Positions 1-4,704 of a stretch of DNA of 5,116 nucleotides are shown here, in pieces. The position numbers and the translations under genes were made by a program. Source of the stretch: an uncultured Eubacteriales bacterium. Its GTDB lineage: Bacteria; Bacillota; Clostridia; Oscillospirales; Oscillospiraceae. Where the stretch lies: NCBI GenBank assembly GCA_900550615.1, contig URSX01000111.1, positions 1 through 5,116 on the forward strand. The letters run 5' to 3'. Below the pieces are notes generated by a model. It was not told where the DNA came from, made no database searches, and saw only the letters and a program-made list of their open reading frames with translations. Numbering within the stretch: the stretch's first letter is position 1; each line of letters opens with the position of its first letter.

Positions 1-30
1 AAACTCTTTCAAAGTTTCAAAAACTTAGTC

Positions 31-60
31 AGCGTGTCGAAAAGACTTTTTCGACACGCT
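31..60. terminator. Perfect 13-bp hairpin, first of two tandem hairpins
   Basis: Arms at 31-43 and 48-60 are perfectly complementary, with a four-base loop (GACT). Runs of A and T inside the stem make it look like a terminator stem, but no clean T-run follows at once on the plus strand because the next hairpin starts at 62. On the minus strand a TTTTT stretch follows several bases beyond the stem. It could be a terminator half for the TauE pair on the minus strand, or part of a double terminator for a plus-strand gene off the left edge. A dispersed repeat is also possible. Confidence 0.5.
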
Positions 61-61
61 G

Positions 62-92
62 AAAGGACGGACCGGGAGGTCCGTCCTTTTTT
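62..92 (+). terminator. Rho-independent terminator, probably for a plus-strand gene off the left edge
   Basis: The arms at 62-73 and 78-89 form a perfect 12-bp GC-rich stem around a GGGA loop, and the T-run continues to 92. This is the classic intrinsic terminator layout for plus-strand transcription. The stem also begins with AAA, so it could stop minus-strand transcripts coming from the TauE pair (stop at 180). Convergent genes often share such a site. Which gene lies to the left cannot be seen. Confidence 0.75.
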
Positions 93-179
93 GCGCAGTG
101 GGTGGGGATTGTAGGAGCGAGTGGAGTAGAGTTGCGCTCTGCAATGAGGGCGGGGCCGGGGACGGCTTGAACGGGATGT

Positions 180-551
180 TCATTTTCCCTCGGGAGAACG
201 GCTGAAAACAGTATAGAGACCGGACAGGAGGAGAAAAACGCCGAAGGGCTTTTTCAGGAGCTCTACATCTATGGCGGTGGCGGCCCAGGCGGCTATGGCG
301 GCAGCGGGAAGGCCCCAGGGAATGGCGCTGCGCAGAAGCGGCGCATGCAGCAGGCCGTTTTTCCGGTGCTGCACCAGGGCCATGGCTGCCGTGGGGAGAA
401 AATACAGGAGGTTGATGCCCTGGGCGGTGATCTGATCCACCCCCAGAAACAGGGTCATCATCAGAAGAAGCAGCGTACCGCCGCCGACGCCCCAGGCGGA
501 GAGAATGCCCGTTAAAAATCCGGCCAGGGCGGGGAGAAGATATGCCGTCAC
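180..551 (-). CDS. Half-length TauE/SafE (TSUP) family membrane protein, second of a pair
   Basis: The product is 123 residues from a GTG start at 551. That start gives a GTGA overlap with the stop codon of the upstream half-gene, so translational coupling is likely. The frame stays open upstream, but the extension (residues like RRHLSPAHRAAGADGP) overlaps the preceding gene, is not membrane-like, and is rejected. The protein has about four hydrophobic segments (roughly residues 4-20, 24-37, 46-60 and 70-93, with a last one near 103-116). Near the N-terminus it carries the glycine-rich signature AWGVGGGTLLLL, then ITAQGINLLYFLPTAA, which resembles TauE/SafE half-repeats in Firmicutes. Full-length family members (about 250 residues) are two such repeats fused and export or import sulfur-containing or organic anions. 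The substrate here cannot be told. It most likely works as a heterodimer with the upstream half. Confidence 0.85.
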   Translation of the reverse strand: MTAYLLPALAGFLTGILSAWGVGGGTLLLLMMTLFLGVDQITAQGINLLYFLPTAAMALVQHRKNGLLHAPLLRSAIPWGLPAAAIAAWAATAIDVELLKKPFGVFLLLSGLYTVFSRSPEGK

Positions 552-901
552 AGCAGATACCGCACGCCGCCGTACACCAAAAACATCCCAAAAATGCGCC
601 GCAGCCATACACTGGGCATGCGCCGGAACAGCTTGCCGCCCACAAAGCCGCCTGCAAGGCCACCCAGCAGGTAGGGCAGGGCCGTCAGCACCTGCAGCCC
701 TGTGCGCAGGAGATAAATGACGGCGGACAGGGCACACAGGGGAAAAATCACCGCTACGCAGCTGGCCAGGGCGCGTTTTTGCTCCAGTTTACACCAGCCG
801 GTCAGCAGCGGAACCAGCACCGTGCCGCCTCCGCCGCCGAACAGACCGCCCACAAGGCCCGCCGCCGTGCCGCTGAGACGGTATTTCCATTTGTTCTCCA
901 C
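548..901 (-). CDS. Half-length TauE/SafE (TSUP) family membrane protein, first of a pair
   Basis: The product is 117 residues from a GTG start at 901, preceded by GGGAGG at 909-914 with a 7-base spacer, which fixes the start. The sequence has about four membrane segments (roughly 10-33, 44-65, 70-88 and 98-116). It carries the GLFGGGGGTVLVPLL glycine motif near the N-terminus, typical of TauE/SafE proteins. It is half the normal family length, and its stop overlaps the start of the second half-gene. The two proteins together therefore match one full transporter of the TSUP superfamily (anion or sulfite/sulfonate type by family; substrate unknown here). The DUF1540 gene lies 59 bases upstream and may share the transcript. 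This could be an ancestral split arrangement, not a broken gene, since each half has an intact N-terminal motif and its own start. Confidence 0.88.
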   Translation of the reverse strand: MENKWKYRLSGTAAGLVGGLFGGGGGTVLVPLLTGWCKLEQKRALASCVAVIFPLCALSAVIYLLRTGLQVLTALPYLLGGLAGGFVGGKLFRRMPSVWLRRIFGMFLVYGGVRYLL

Positions 902-924
902 GATCTCGCCTCCCTTATATGTAG

Positions 925-951
925 CCCCTCACGGCCCGGGGCTGTGAGGGG
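925..951. other. GC-rich hairpin between the DUF1540 and TauE genes
   Basis: The arms 925-932 and 944-951 (CCCCTCAC / GTGAGGGG) are perfectly complementary. Inner pairs extend the stem so that almost the whole 27 bases fold. It sits just after the DUF1540 stop (961) and just before the TauE ribosome binding site (909-914). No T-run follows on the minus strand, so a full terminator is doubtful. An RNA processing, mRNA-stability or partial attenuation role between the two genes is possible by inference. Confidence 0.5.
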
Positions 952-960
952 AGCGGGAAC

Positions 961-1149
961 TCACATCTTGCGGAAGCTCAGGCAGTCGGTACACTGATCC
1001 TTGGAGGGATTGGCCTCGTGGGTGCCGATCTGGATGGAGTGCAGACCGCAGTTATTCACCTCGCTGCAGTGATGTGCGCAGCTGGTGACGGTGCATTTGA
1101 TGGCGTTGTTGGGGGTGCAGGCGCACCCGTCGTTGGTACAGTTGGACAT
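961..1149 (-). CDS. Small Cys-rich DUF1540 protein
   Basis: The product is 62 residues from ATG at 1149, preceded by GGAGG at 1158-1162 with an 8-base spacer. The longer open frame upstream to 1278 has no such site and low-quality sequence, so this start is chosen. The protein has nine cysteines (4, 9, 11, 19, 24, 28, 34, 53, 56) and several histidines (26, 27, 37, 44). The core from about residue 18 to 59 has the spacing C-x4-C-x3-C-x5-C with a later C-x2-C, as in DUF1540, a small domain common in spore-forming Firmicutes. Function is not established. Metal binding is a fair inference from the Cys/His pattern. The first ~15 residues add three more cysteines, as in some members with an N-terminal Cys patch. 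It is soluble, with no signal peptide or membrane segment. It may be co-transcribed with the TauE pair. Confidence 0.85.
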   Translation of the reverse strand: MSNCTNDGCACTPNNAIKCTVTSCAHHCSEVNNCGLHSIQIGTHEANPSKDQCTDCLSFRKM

Positions 1150-1247
1150 AGTTTCTTCCTCCAAAATTATAAACTCAGGCATAGAGCCTATGGTTATTTT
1201 GCTCCACAGGAGAAAAACTATGCGAAGAAAATTTTTAATGGGTGGGA

Positions 1248-1295
1248 GGATACGGATTGCCGAGGGCAGTTTGTGCACTGGCCTTGCAATGACAT
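1248..1295 (+). repeat. Palindromic dispersed repeat, copy A
   Basis: The ends GGATACGGATTGCC (1248-1261) and GCAATGACAT (1286-1295) match the ends of the 4511-4560 repeat read on the minus strand. The first end differs at one base and the second is identical; CACTGG is also shared. The copy folds: ATTGC at 1256-1260 pairs with GCAAT at 1286-1290, then G.T, A-T, G-C, G-C, one mismatch, and CAGT (1267-1270) with ACTG (1277-1280). The middle differs from copy B, yet both still fold. This fits a short palindromic or MITE-like element. Mobility is inferred, not shown. Confidence 0.6.
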
Positions 1296-1322
1296 TTTTT
1301 TACAAGATGTGCGGCGGATGAC

Positions 1323-1347
1323 GGGCGGGTGGGTTAGAACCCCGCCC
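1323..1347. repeat. GC-rich inverted repeat
   Basis: GGGCGGG (1323-1329) and CCCGCCC (1341-1347) form a 7-bp stem around an 11-base loop. It has no T-run and lies in the repeat-rich gene-free region, so it is better read as part of an intergenic repeat than as a terminator. Confidence 0.45.
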
Positions 1348-1378
1348 ATACGGAAGCGTAACAAGATGTGCAGAGCGC

Positions 1379-1399
1379 GGGCGACCGCGAGGGTCGCCC
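1379..1399. repeat. GC-rich inverted repeat of a kind common in gut Firmicutes
   Basis: GGGCGACC (1379-1386) and GGTCGCCC (1392-1399) form a perfect 8-bp stem with a GCGAG loop. The following CCTACGGG is usual for this repeat type as I remember it from gut clostridial genomes. That recall is not a database result. A genome-wide count of this 21-mer would confirm it. Confidence 0.5.
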
Positions 1400-1550
1400 C
1401 TACGGGTGCATGGCAAGAGGTGCGGCGGGTTCTTTGCCTGCGCGGTAGATGCAGGGGGCATCCCTGATATGACAGGGAAGCGCGGGTCCGCGTGAGCGGC
1501 CAGCGGCTGTAGACGCAGAGACGATGCGAAAGCAAGATGATAAACCTGCG

Positions 1551-1587
1551 CGTCCGGTTCGCGTGGCAGAAGGCTTCCACGCGGACG
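1551..1587. repeat. Imperfect hairpin repeat
   Basis: CGCGTGG (1560-1566) pairs with CCACGCG (1577-1583) around a 10-base loop. CGTC (1551-1554) can pair with GACG (1584-1587) outside it, leaving a five-base bulge. It belongs to the run of non-coding inverted repeats downstream of the MATE gene's terminator. Confidence 0.4.
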
Positions 1588-1643
1588 GCAGCCCAGCCGC
1601 GCAAAGGTTTTCAAAACCATGGGTTTTGACGGCGTTCTTTGGG

Positions 1644-1671
1644 TACTTTCTGCCGCTGTTGGCAGAAAGTA
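1644..1671. repeat. Perfect 11-bp inverted repeat
   Basis: TACTTTCTGCC (1644-1654) and GGCAGAAAGTA (1661-1671) are exact complements around a six-base loop. No T-run follows at once on either strand. It lies 25 bases from the MATE terminator hairpin. Sequences of this TACTTTCTGCC...GGCAGAAAGTA form recur as intergenic repeats in gut Firmicutes, by general recall and not by search. Confidence 0.5.
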
Positions 1672-1696
1672 TCCCGTCGGAGACATGTTGAACCGA

Positions 1697-1731
1697 CAAA
1701 ACCGCCGCTTCTGCCAGAAGCGGCGGTTTTG
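1697..1731 (-). terminator. Strong hairpin terminator of the MATE gene
   Basis: The arms 1697-1712 and 1716-1731 are perfect 16-bp complements (CAAAACCGCCGCTTCT and its reverse complement) around a three-base GCC loop. On the minus strand the stem ends in GGTTTTG, and it starts 27 bases after the MATE stop (1759-1761), the right place for an intrinsic terminator. The mirror-image A/T tracts mean it could act in both directions. Confidence 0.8.
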
Positions 1732-1758
1732 TTCATGTTTGCATAGAAGTAAGGTGCG

Positions 1759-3138
1759 TCAGGCTTCCTCCGGCCCATTTTCGGGCAGCTTGGAGATAAG
1801 CGTGCGGTGCAGGCGGTGATAGCACAGAAGGGTGACGATCAGGGAAAAGACCTCGGCAATGGGATAGCACCACCATACCAGATCGTCGTTGCCCACGCTT
1901 TGGCCGATCTGCGCCAGCACGAAGGCCGCCGGGATCAGCAGCACCAGCTGCCGGATGAAGGACACGATCAGCGAGTACATGGATTTTCCCAACGCCTGGA
2001 AGCAGCCGCTCAAGGCGATGCATGCTCCGGCCAGGCAGAAGCTCAGGGAGATGATCCGCAGGGCCGGGACGGCCACGGTCATCATGGAGTCGGTGGCCTT
2101 GAAGATCTTCAGCAGCGCCCCCGGGAATATCTGGAAGATGGCCATACCCACCAGCATTACGCAGGAGGCGTAAATGGCGCTGCGCTTGATGGTCTCGGTC
2201 ATGCGGGCGCGCTGCTGGGCGCCGTAGCTATAAGCGATGATGGGCACAACGCCGTTGTTCAGGCCGAACACCGGCATGAACACGAAGCTGTTGAGCTTGA
2301 AGTAGATGCCGAAGGCGGTGGCGGCGGTCTCGTGTGCGGAGTGATAGGTGATGAGGATCTTGTTCATCAGGAAGGTCATCACCGAGCCGATGGCCATCAT
2401 CGCCACCGACGGCAGGCCGATGGCGTAAATGCTGCCGATGATGCGCCAGTTGGGTCGGAAGCCCCGGAACACCAGGTGGATCTCCGGGTTTTTCTTCAGA
2501 TTCAGGATCAGGGCAAAGATGCAGGCACAGATCTGACCGATGACGGTGGCAATGGCCGCGCCGGTCACGCCCATTTTGAATACGAAGATGAAAATGGGGT
2601 CGAGAATGATGTTGATGATGGCGCCCGCGCCCTGGGTATACATGGAGAGGATGCTGTGGCCCGTGCCCTGGAGCAGCCGTTCCAGCATCATCTGGCCGAA
2701 AGCGCCGAAGGACGCACCCATGACGATCATCAGGTACTGGTTGCCCATCTGGATGATCTCCTCCACGTCCGTCTGGCTGCGGAAGAAGAAGTCCGACAGG
2801 CTCAGGCCCAGCGCGGCGCACAGCAGGAAGCCCATCAAGGCCAGAAACAGACCGTTCATGGCCACGGTGTCCGCCCGTTTCTGGTCTTTCGCGCCCAGGG
2901 CCCGGCCCATCAGGGCGTTGACGCCCACAGCGGTGCCGGCGGCCAGAGAGATCATCAGGTTCTGGGCCGGGAACGCCAGAGATACCGCCGTCAGCGATGC
3001 CTCGCTGACCCAGGAGACGAACACGCTGTCCACGATGTTGTACAGGGCCTGCACCAGCATGGAGATGATGATGGGCAGGGACATGTTCCAGATGAGTTTT
3101 TTAATGGGCATAACGCCCAGCTTGTTTTCGTTCTGCAT
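1759..3138 (-). CDS. MATE-family multidrug/toxin efflux transporter
   Basis: The product is 459 residues, the usual length for MATE exporters, with about twelve hydrophobic helices in two homologous halves (roughly residues 12-215 and 230-440). Family-like features include ALYNIVDSVFVSWV in helix 1 (residues 31-44), AAGTAVGVNALMGRALG (66-82), QGTGHS followed by a helix ending NIILDPIFIF (157-184) and the parallel QALGKS of the second half (381-386). These resemble the MepA/DinF-like branch, which exports cationic drugs or metabolites using Na+ or H+ gradients. The substrate cannot be read from sequence. The start ATG at 3136-3138 has AAAAGGGG at 3148-3155 as a weaker ribosome binding site, spacer 9. 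The gene has its own likely promoter upstream and a strong terminator downstream, so it is probably transcribed alone. No regulator gene is next to it. The frame is intact. Confidence 0.95.
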   Translation of the reverse strand: MQNENKLGVMPIKKLIWNMSLPIIISMLVQALYNIVDSVFVSWVSEASLTAVSLAFPAQNLMISLAAGTAVGVNALMGRALGAKDQKRADTVAMNGLFLALMGFLLCAALGLSLSDFFFRSQTDVEEIIQMGNQYLMIVMGASFGAFGQMMLERLLQGTGHSILSMYTQGAGAIINIILDPIFIFVFKMGVTGAAIATVIGQICACIFALILNLKKNPEIHLVFRGFRPNWRIIGSIYAIGLPSVAMMAIGSVMTFLMNKILITYHSAHETAATAFGIYFKLNSFVFMPVFGLNNGVVPIIAYSYGAQQRARMTETIKRSAIYASCVMLVGMAIFQIFPGALLKIFKATDSMMTVAVPALRIISLSFCLAGACIALSGCFQALGKSMYSLIVSFIRQLVLLIPAAFVLAQIGQSVGNDDLVWWCYPIAEVFSLIVTLLCYHRLHRTLISKLPENGPEEA

Positions 3139-3172
3139 AGCATAATACCCCTTTTAAACTTCAGACCAAATC

Positions 3173-3178
3173 AGTATA
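3173..3178 (-). promoter_or_regulatory. Extended -10 promoter element for the MATE gene
   Basis: The minus strand reads TGTTATACT, a TGn extended -10 with a TATACT hexamer at 3173-3178. Transcription would start near 3166, giving a leader of about 28 bases with the ribosome binding site inside it. The -35 region (around 3195-3202, TATCTTTTC) matches consensus poorly, as is common for extended -10 promoters. Confidence 0.55.
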
Positions 3179-3200
3179 ACACCATTTTAACGGAAAAGAT

Positions 3201-3238
3201 AGACCGAAATCGCCAAAAAAACAGGACGATTCCGGTCT
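3201..3238 (-). terminator. Probable terminator of the AlaX gene
   Basis: On the minus strand AGACCGGAATCG (3238-3227) pairs with CGATTTCGGTCT (3212-3201), a 12-bp stem with one G.T wobble and a 14-base T-rich loop. ATCTTTTCC follows, so the T-run starts three bases after the stem. It begins 13 bases beyond the AlaX stop (3251). The large loop and interrupted T-run make it weaker than a textbook terminator. It abuts the MATE promoter. Confidence 0.5.
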
Positions 3239-3250
3239 GAAGTTCATCTT

Positions 3251-4402
3251 TCAGGTATTTTCTGCCCAAAAACGGTGCAGCTCCTCCTCCGTGCAGGCGG
3301 CGCTTCCCTGGGCAAAGCCATTCCGTCCGCCGCCCCGGCCATGGAGCGCGGCGTTCATCTCCTTCACCAGGGGGGAGATGTCCTGCCCGGCGTGAATGAC
3401 GGCGTATTTGTAGCTGCCGTCCCCTCCGGCGAACACGGCACAACGGCCGCCGCAGCTCTGACTCACCGCGTCGCACAGGCGGCGCACGGCGTCCGGCTCC
3501 ATAGCCGGCTGCACCAGCAGTACATTTCCCGCGCCCCGGTGCTCCTGGGCCAGGCTGGCGAAGCTCTGCTCCTCCATCGCCGCGCACCGGGCCTTCAGGC
3601 TCTGCACCTCGCCCAGCAGCCGCTCTACGGCTTCGGCGGTCTTGCCGGGCTTCACGGACAGGGCCCGGCCCACGGCGCTGTTCTGCTCCCAGTTCAGGGC
3701 CAGATAGGCCAGGGCCCGCTGGCCGCACAGCAGCTCCAGCCGCACGCCGTCCCGGAATTTCTGCCATCCGATGAATTTCACCAGCCCCACCTGGCTGGAA
3801 TACGCCACATGGGTGCCGCAGCAGGCGCAGCAGTCGGCTCCGGGGAACCGGGTGATGCGCACCTGGCCGGTCAGCTCCTTTTTGCTGCGGTAGGGGAGGG
3901 CGGCCAGCTCATCGGCCGAGGGGTAGAGGGCCTCGAAGGGGTGGTTCTCCCAGATGTAGCGGTTGGCCCGGGCCTCGATGTCCAGCACTCCCTCCCAGGG
4001 GATGTCGGCGTTGTAGTCAATGATGACGGAGCCCTCCCCCAGGTGAAAGCCCGTGTTGTCGCAGTGGTAGGCGGCGCACAGCATCCCGCTGACGATGTGC
4101 TCTCCGGAGTGCTGCTGCATGTGGTCAAAGCGCCGGGGCCAGTCGATCTCCCCATGGACGACCTCACCCACGGTCAGTGCCCGGTCACAGGTGTGGAAAA
4201 TCACGCCGTCCTGCTCCTGCACATCCAGAACCATCGCGCCGCCCAGGGTGCCGTGGTCGGCGGGCTGACCGCCGCCCTCGGGGTAGAAGGCGGTCTGATC
4301 CAACTGAACCAGCCATTTTTTGCCCCCCGGGCGGCAGGCGATCACCTGCGCGTCAAATTCCCGGAGAAAAGCGTCGGCGTAGTATAATTTCGCGGTTTCC
4401 AT
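3251..4402 (-). CDS. alaX: AlaX-type alanyl-tRNA editing protein, long form with DHHA1 domain
   Basis: The product is 383 residues. It starts at ATG 4402 with AAAGGAG at 4411-4417 (spacer 8). A 16-residue upstream extension lacks a ribosome binding site. It is a free-standing homologue of the alanyl-tRNA synthetase editing region, hydrolysing Ser or Gly wrongly attached to tRNA-Ala in the cytosol. The N-terminal part has the FYPEGGGQP signature (about residues 39-47). The SAD zinc-site motifs follow: HSGEH (H98 and H102) and C-x3-H within CCACCGTH (C194, H198). A helical, probably coiled-coil linker lies around 265-290. A C-terminal DHHA1-like domain ends in GRGGGRNGFAQGS (near 355-367), matching the GGGR...AQG glycine loop of AlaRS. 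All expected zinc ligands are present and the frame is intact. Length and domains fit the AlaX-L group. Which amino acid it clears is not determined. Confidence 0.92.
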   Translation of the reverse strand: METAKLYYADAFLREFDAQVIACRPGGKKWLVQLDQTAFYPEGGGQPADHGTLGGAMVLDVQEQDGVIFHTCDRALTVGEVVHGEIDWPRRFDHMQQHSGEHIVSGMLCAAYHCDNTGFHLGEGSVIIDYNADIPWEGVLDIEARANRYIWENHPFEALYPSADELAALPYRSKKELTGQVRITRFPGADCCACCGTHVAYSSQVGLVKFIGWQKFRDGVRLELLCGQRALAYLALNWEQNSAVGRALSVKPGKTAEAVERLLGEVQSLKARCAAMEEQSFASLAQEHRGAGNVLLVQPAMEPDAVRRLCDAVSQSCGGRCAVFAGGDGSYKYAVIHAGQDISPLVKEMNAALHGRGGGRNGFAQGSAACTEEELHRFWAENT

Positions 4403-4438
4403 GTTGAAAACTCCTTTAATACAAAATTGAACACCCCC

Positions 4439-4467
4439 AGTATGCCGCAAAACCGGGAGAAATGCAA
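4439..4467 (-). promoter_or_regulatory. Possible promoter of the AlaX gene
   Basis: On the minus strand TTGCAT (4467-4462) is followed after exactly 17 bases by CATACT (4444-4439). The hexamers match the sigma-70 consensus at three and four of six positions. The start would fall near 4432, giving a leader of roughly 30 bases that keeps the ribosome binding site at 4411-4417. The spacing is ideal but the match is modest. Confidence 0.4.
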
Positions 4468-4510
4468 GAGGGAAGGGGGAAACAAGCCCACCGCACTCCT
4501 TGAAGAAACC

Positions 4511-4560
4511 ATGTCATTGCGGACCAGTGACCGATGTCACTGGTGTGGCAATCCGCATCC
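4511..4560 (-). repeat. Palindromic dispersed repeat, copy B
   Basis: The centre is a perfect 8-bp stem, CCAGTGAC (4524-4531) and GTCACTGG (4536-4543), around CGAT. ATTGC (4516-4520) and GCAAT (4548-4552) pair outside it through a short imperfect zone. Read on the minus strand, its ends GGATGCGGATTGCC and GCAATGACAT match copy A at 1248-1295. It lies upstream of the possible AlaX promoter, between it and the aspS terminator. Confidence 0.65.
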
Positions 4561-4598
4561 CCGTCCCCTACGCATTTATTCCCACATCCCACGCAAAA

Positions 4599-4624
4599 AA
4601 GAGGTGGCCGGGCGGCCACCTCTT
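4599..4624 (-). terminator. Rho-independent terminator, probably the original aspS terminator
   Basis: AAGAGGTGGCC (4599-4609) pairs with GGCCACCTCTT (4614-4624) around a GGGC loop. On the minus strand the stem runs directly into TTTTTT, an excellent intrinsic terminator. It lies 26 bases beyond the stop codon of the displaced aspS tail (4651-4653) but 232 bases beyond the stop of the working aspS copy (4857-4859). That spacing suggests it belonged with the displaced tail. Confidence 0.88.
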
Positions 4625-4650
4625 ATAAATTTTCCATTGCGGAGGAAAAA

Positions 4651-4704
4651 TTACTCCTCCAGCTGACCCACCAGGGCGATATGCAGCTCATCCAGCTGCT
4701 TCTG
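4651..4704 (-). pseudogene. Displaced duplicate of the last codons of aspS
   Basis: Read on the minus strand this encodes QKQLDELHIALVGQLEE followed by TAA, the same C-terminal peptide as the working aspS, minus one of its three final Glu codons. Against 4857-4913 there are three base changes, all synonymous third positions (ATT/ATC, GCT/GCC, GGC/GGT), and a single in-frame three-base gap. The stretch 4679-4704 is identical to 4888-4913. Similarity also continues past the stop into CATTG-GAGGA (near 4635 and 4845). The copy has no start codon or ribosome binding site of its own and is not expected to be translated. Confidence 0.8.

Larger units (their letters stand above)
1302..1428 (+). repeat. 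Three spaced copies of a 16-base direct repeat
   Basis: The motif ACAAGATGTGCGGCGG occurs at 1302-1317. Related copies are at 1361-1376 (first 11 bases identical, then diverging) and 1413-1428 (GCAAGAGGTGCGGCGG, two changes). Spacing is 59 and 52 bases. GC-rich hairpins sit between the copies (1323-1347 and 1379-1399), so the pattern is copy, hairpin, copy, hairpin, copy. This suggests an amplified or nested unit. No function is known. Confidence 0.45.
1150..1696. other. Gene-free, repeat-rich intergenic region of about 550 bases
   Basis: No frame here looks coding. The open frames present on both strands have no proper ribosome binding site and give Arg/Pro/Ala-rich translations. One minus-strand frame yields a VGATLAVARA-like peptide, which I recognise as a recurrent spurious translation of Firmicutes intergenic repeats. 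The region holds a palindromic repeat (1248-1295), a thrice-repeated 16-base motif, and hairpins at 1323-1347, 1379-1399, 1551-1587 and 1644-1671. It also has shorter ones at 1461-1478 (TCCCTG/CAGGGA), 1481-1492 (CGCGG/CCGCG) and 1606-1618 (GGTTTT/AAAACC). Its first ~90 bases must include the DUF1540 promoter, but I see no convincing -35/-10 pair. Confidence 0.7.
3157..3244. promoter_or_regulatory. Distant 11-bp inverted repeat flanking the MATE promoter
   Basis: AACTTCAGACC (3157-3167) and GGTCTGAAGTT (3234-3244) are exact complements 66 bases apart. The first arm lies where transcription of the MATE gene should begin. The second lies just after the AlaX stop and shares bases 3234-3238 with the local hairpin at 3201-3238. 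The pair could be two half-sites for a regulator or an alternative RNA fold. Neither role is shown. Confidence 0.45.

Noticed and set aside
25..663. Minus-strand open frame in another phase of the TauE pair
   Set aside because: Its Arg/Pro/Ser-rich translation is a shadow of the TauE half-genes and runs through the terminator hairpins.
552..737. N-terminal extension of the second TauE half-gene
   Set aside because: It overlaps the first half-gene in another phase and is not membrane-like. The GTG at 551 coupled to the upstream stop explains the start better.
1166..1171. Perfect TATAAT on the minus strand upstream of the DUF1540 gene
   Set aside because: It lies only four bases from the ribosome binding site, so transcription would start at or inside it. 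There is also no -35 hexamer at the right distance. It is probably chance in an AT-rich leader.
1180..1192. CATAG-AGC-CTATG small palindrome upstream of the DUF1540 gene as an operator
   Set aside because: Five-base arms are expected by chance in this much sequence, and no regulator or second site supports it.
1302..1428. CRISPR-like array of three 16-base repeats
   Set aside because: The repeats are too short and degrade, the spacers are themselves hairpins, and there are no cas genes.
1218..1686. Minus-strand open frames of about 128 codons in the repeat-rich gap
   Set aside because: There is no ribosome binding site, the composition is Arg/Pro/Thr-rich, and they lie over inverted repeats. 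They look like spurious translations of intergenic repeats.
1807..3240. Long plus-strand open frame (477 codons) across the MATE gene
   Set aside because: It is antisense to a clear 12-helix MATE transporter. Its translation is His/Asp/Gln/Gly-rich with no domain character, and is a by-product of GC-rich codon use on the other strand.
3275..4387. Long plus-strand open frame (370 codons) across the AlaX gene
   Set aside because: It mirrors a gene with all AlaX motifs intact. The translation is Gly/Ala/Val/His-rich low-complexity sequence with no recognisable family.
4403..4598. T-box riboswitch or other leader RNA for the AlaX gene
   Set aside because: I found no T-box-like conserved core or specifier/antiterminator arrangement. 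The only strong structure is the dispersed palindrome at 4511-4560.
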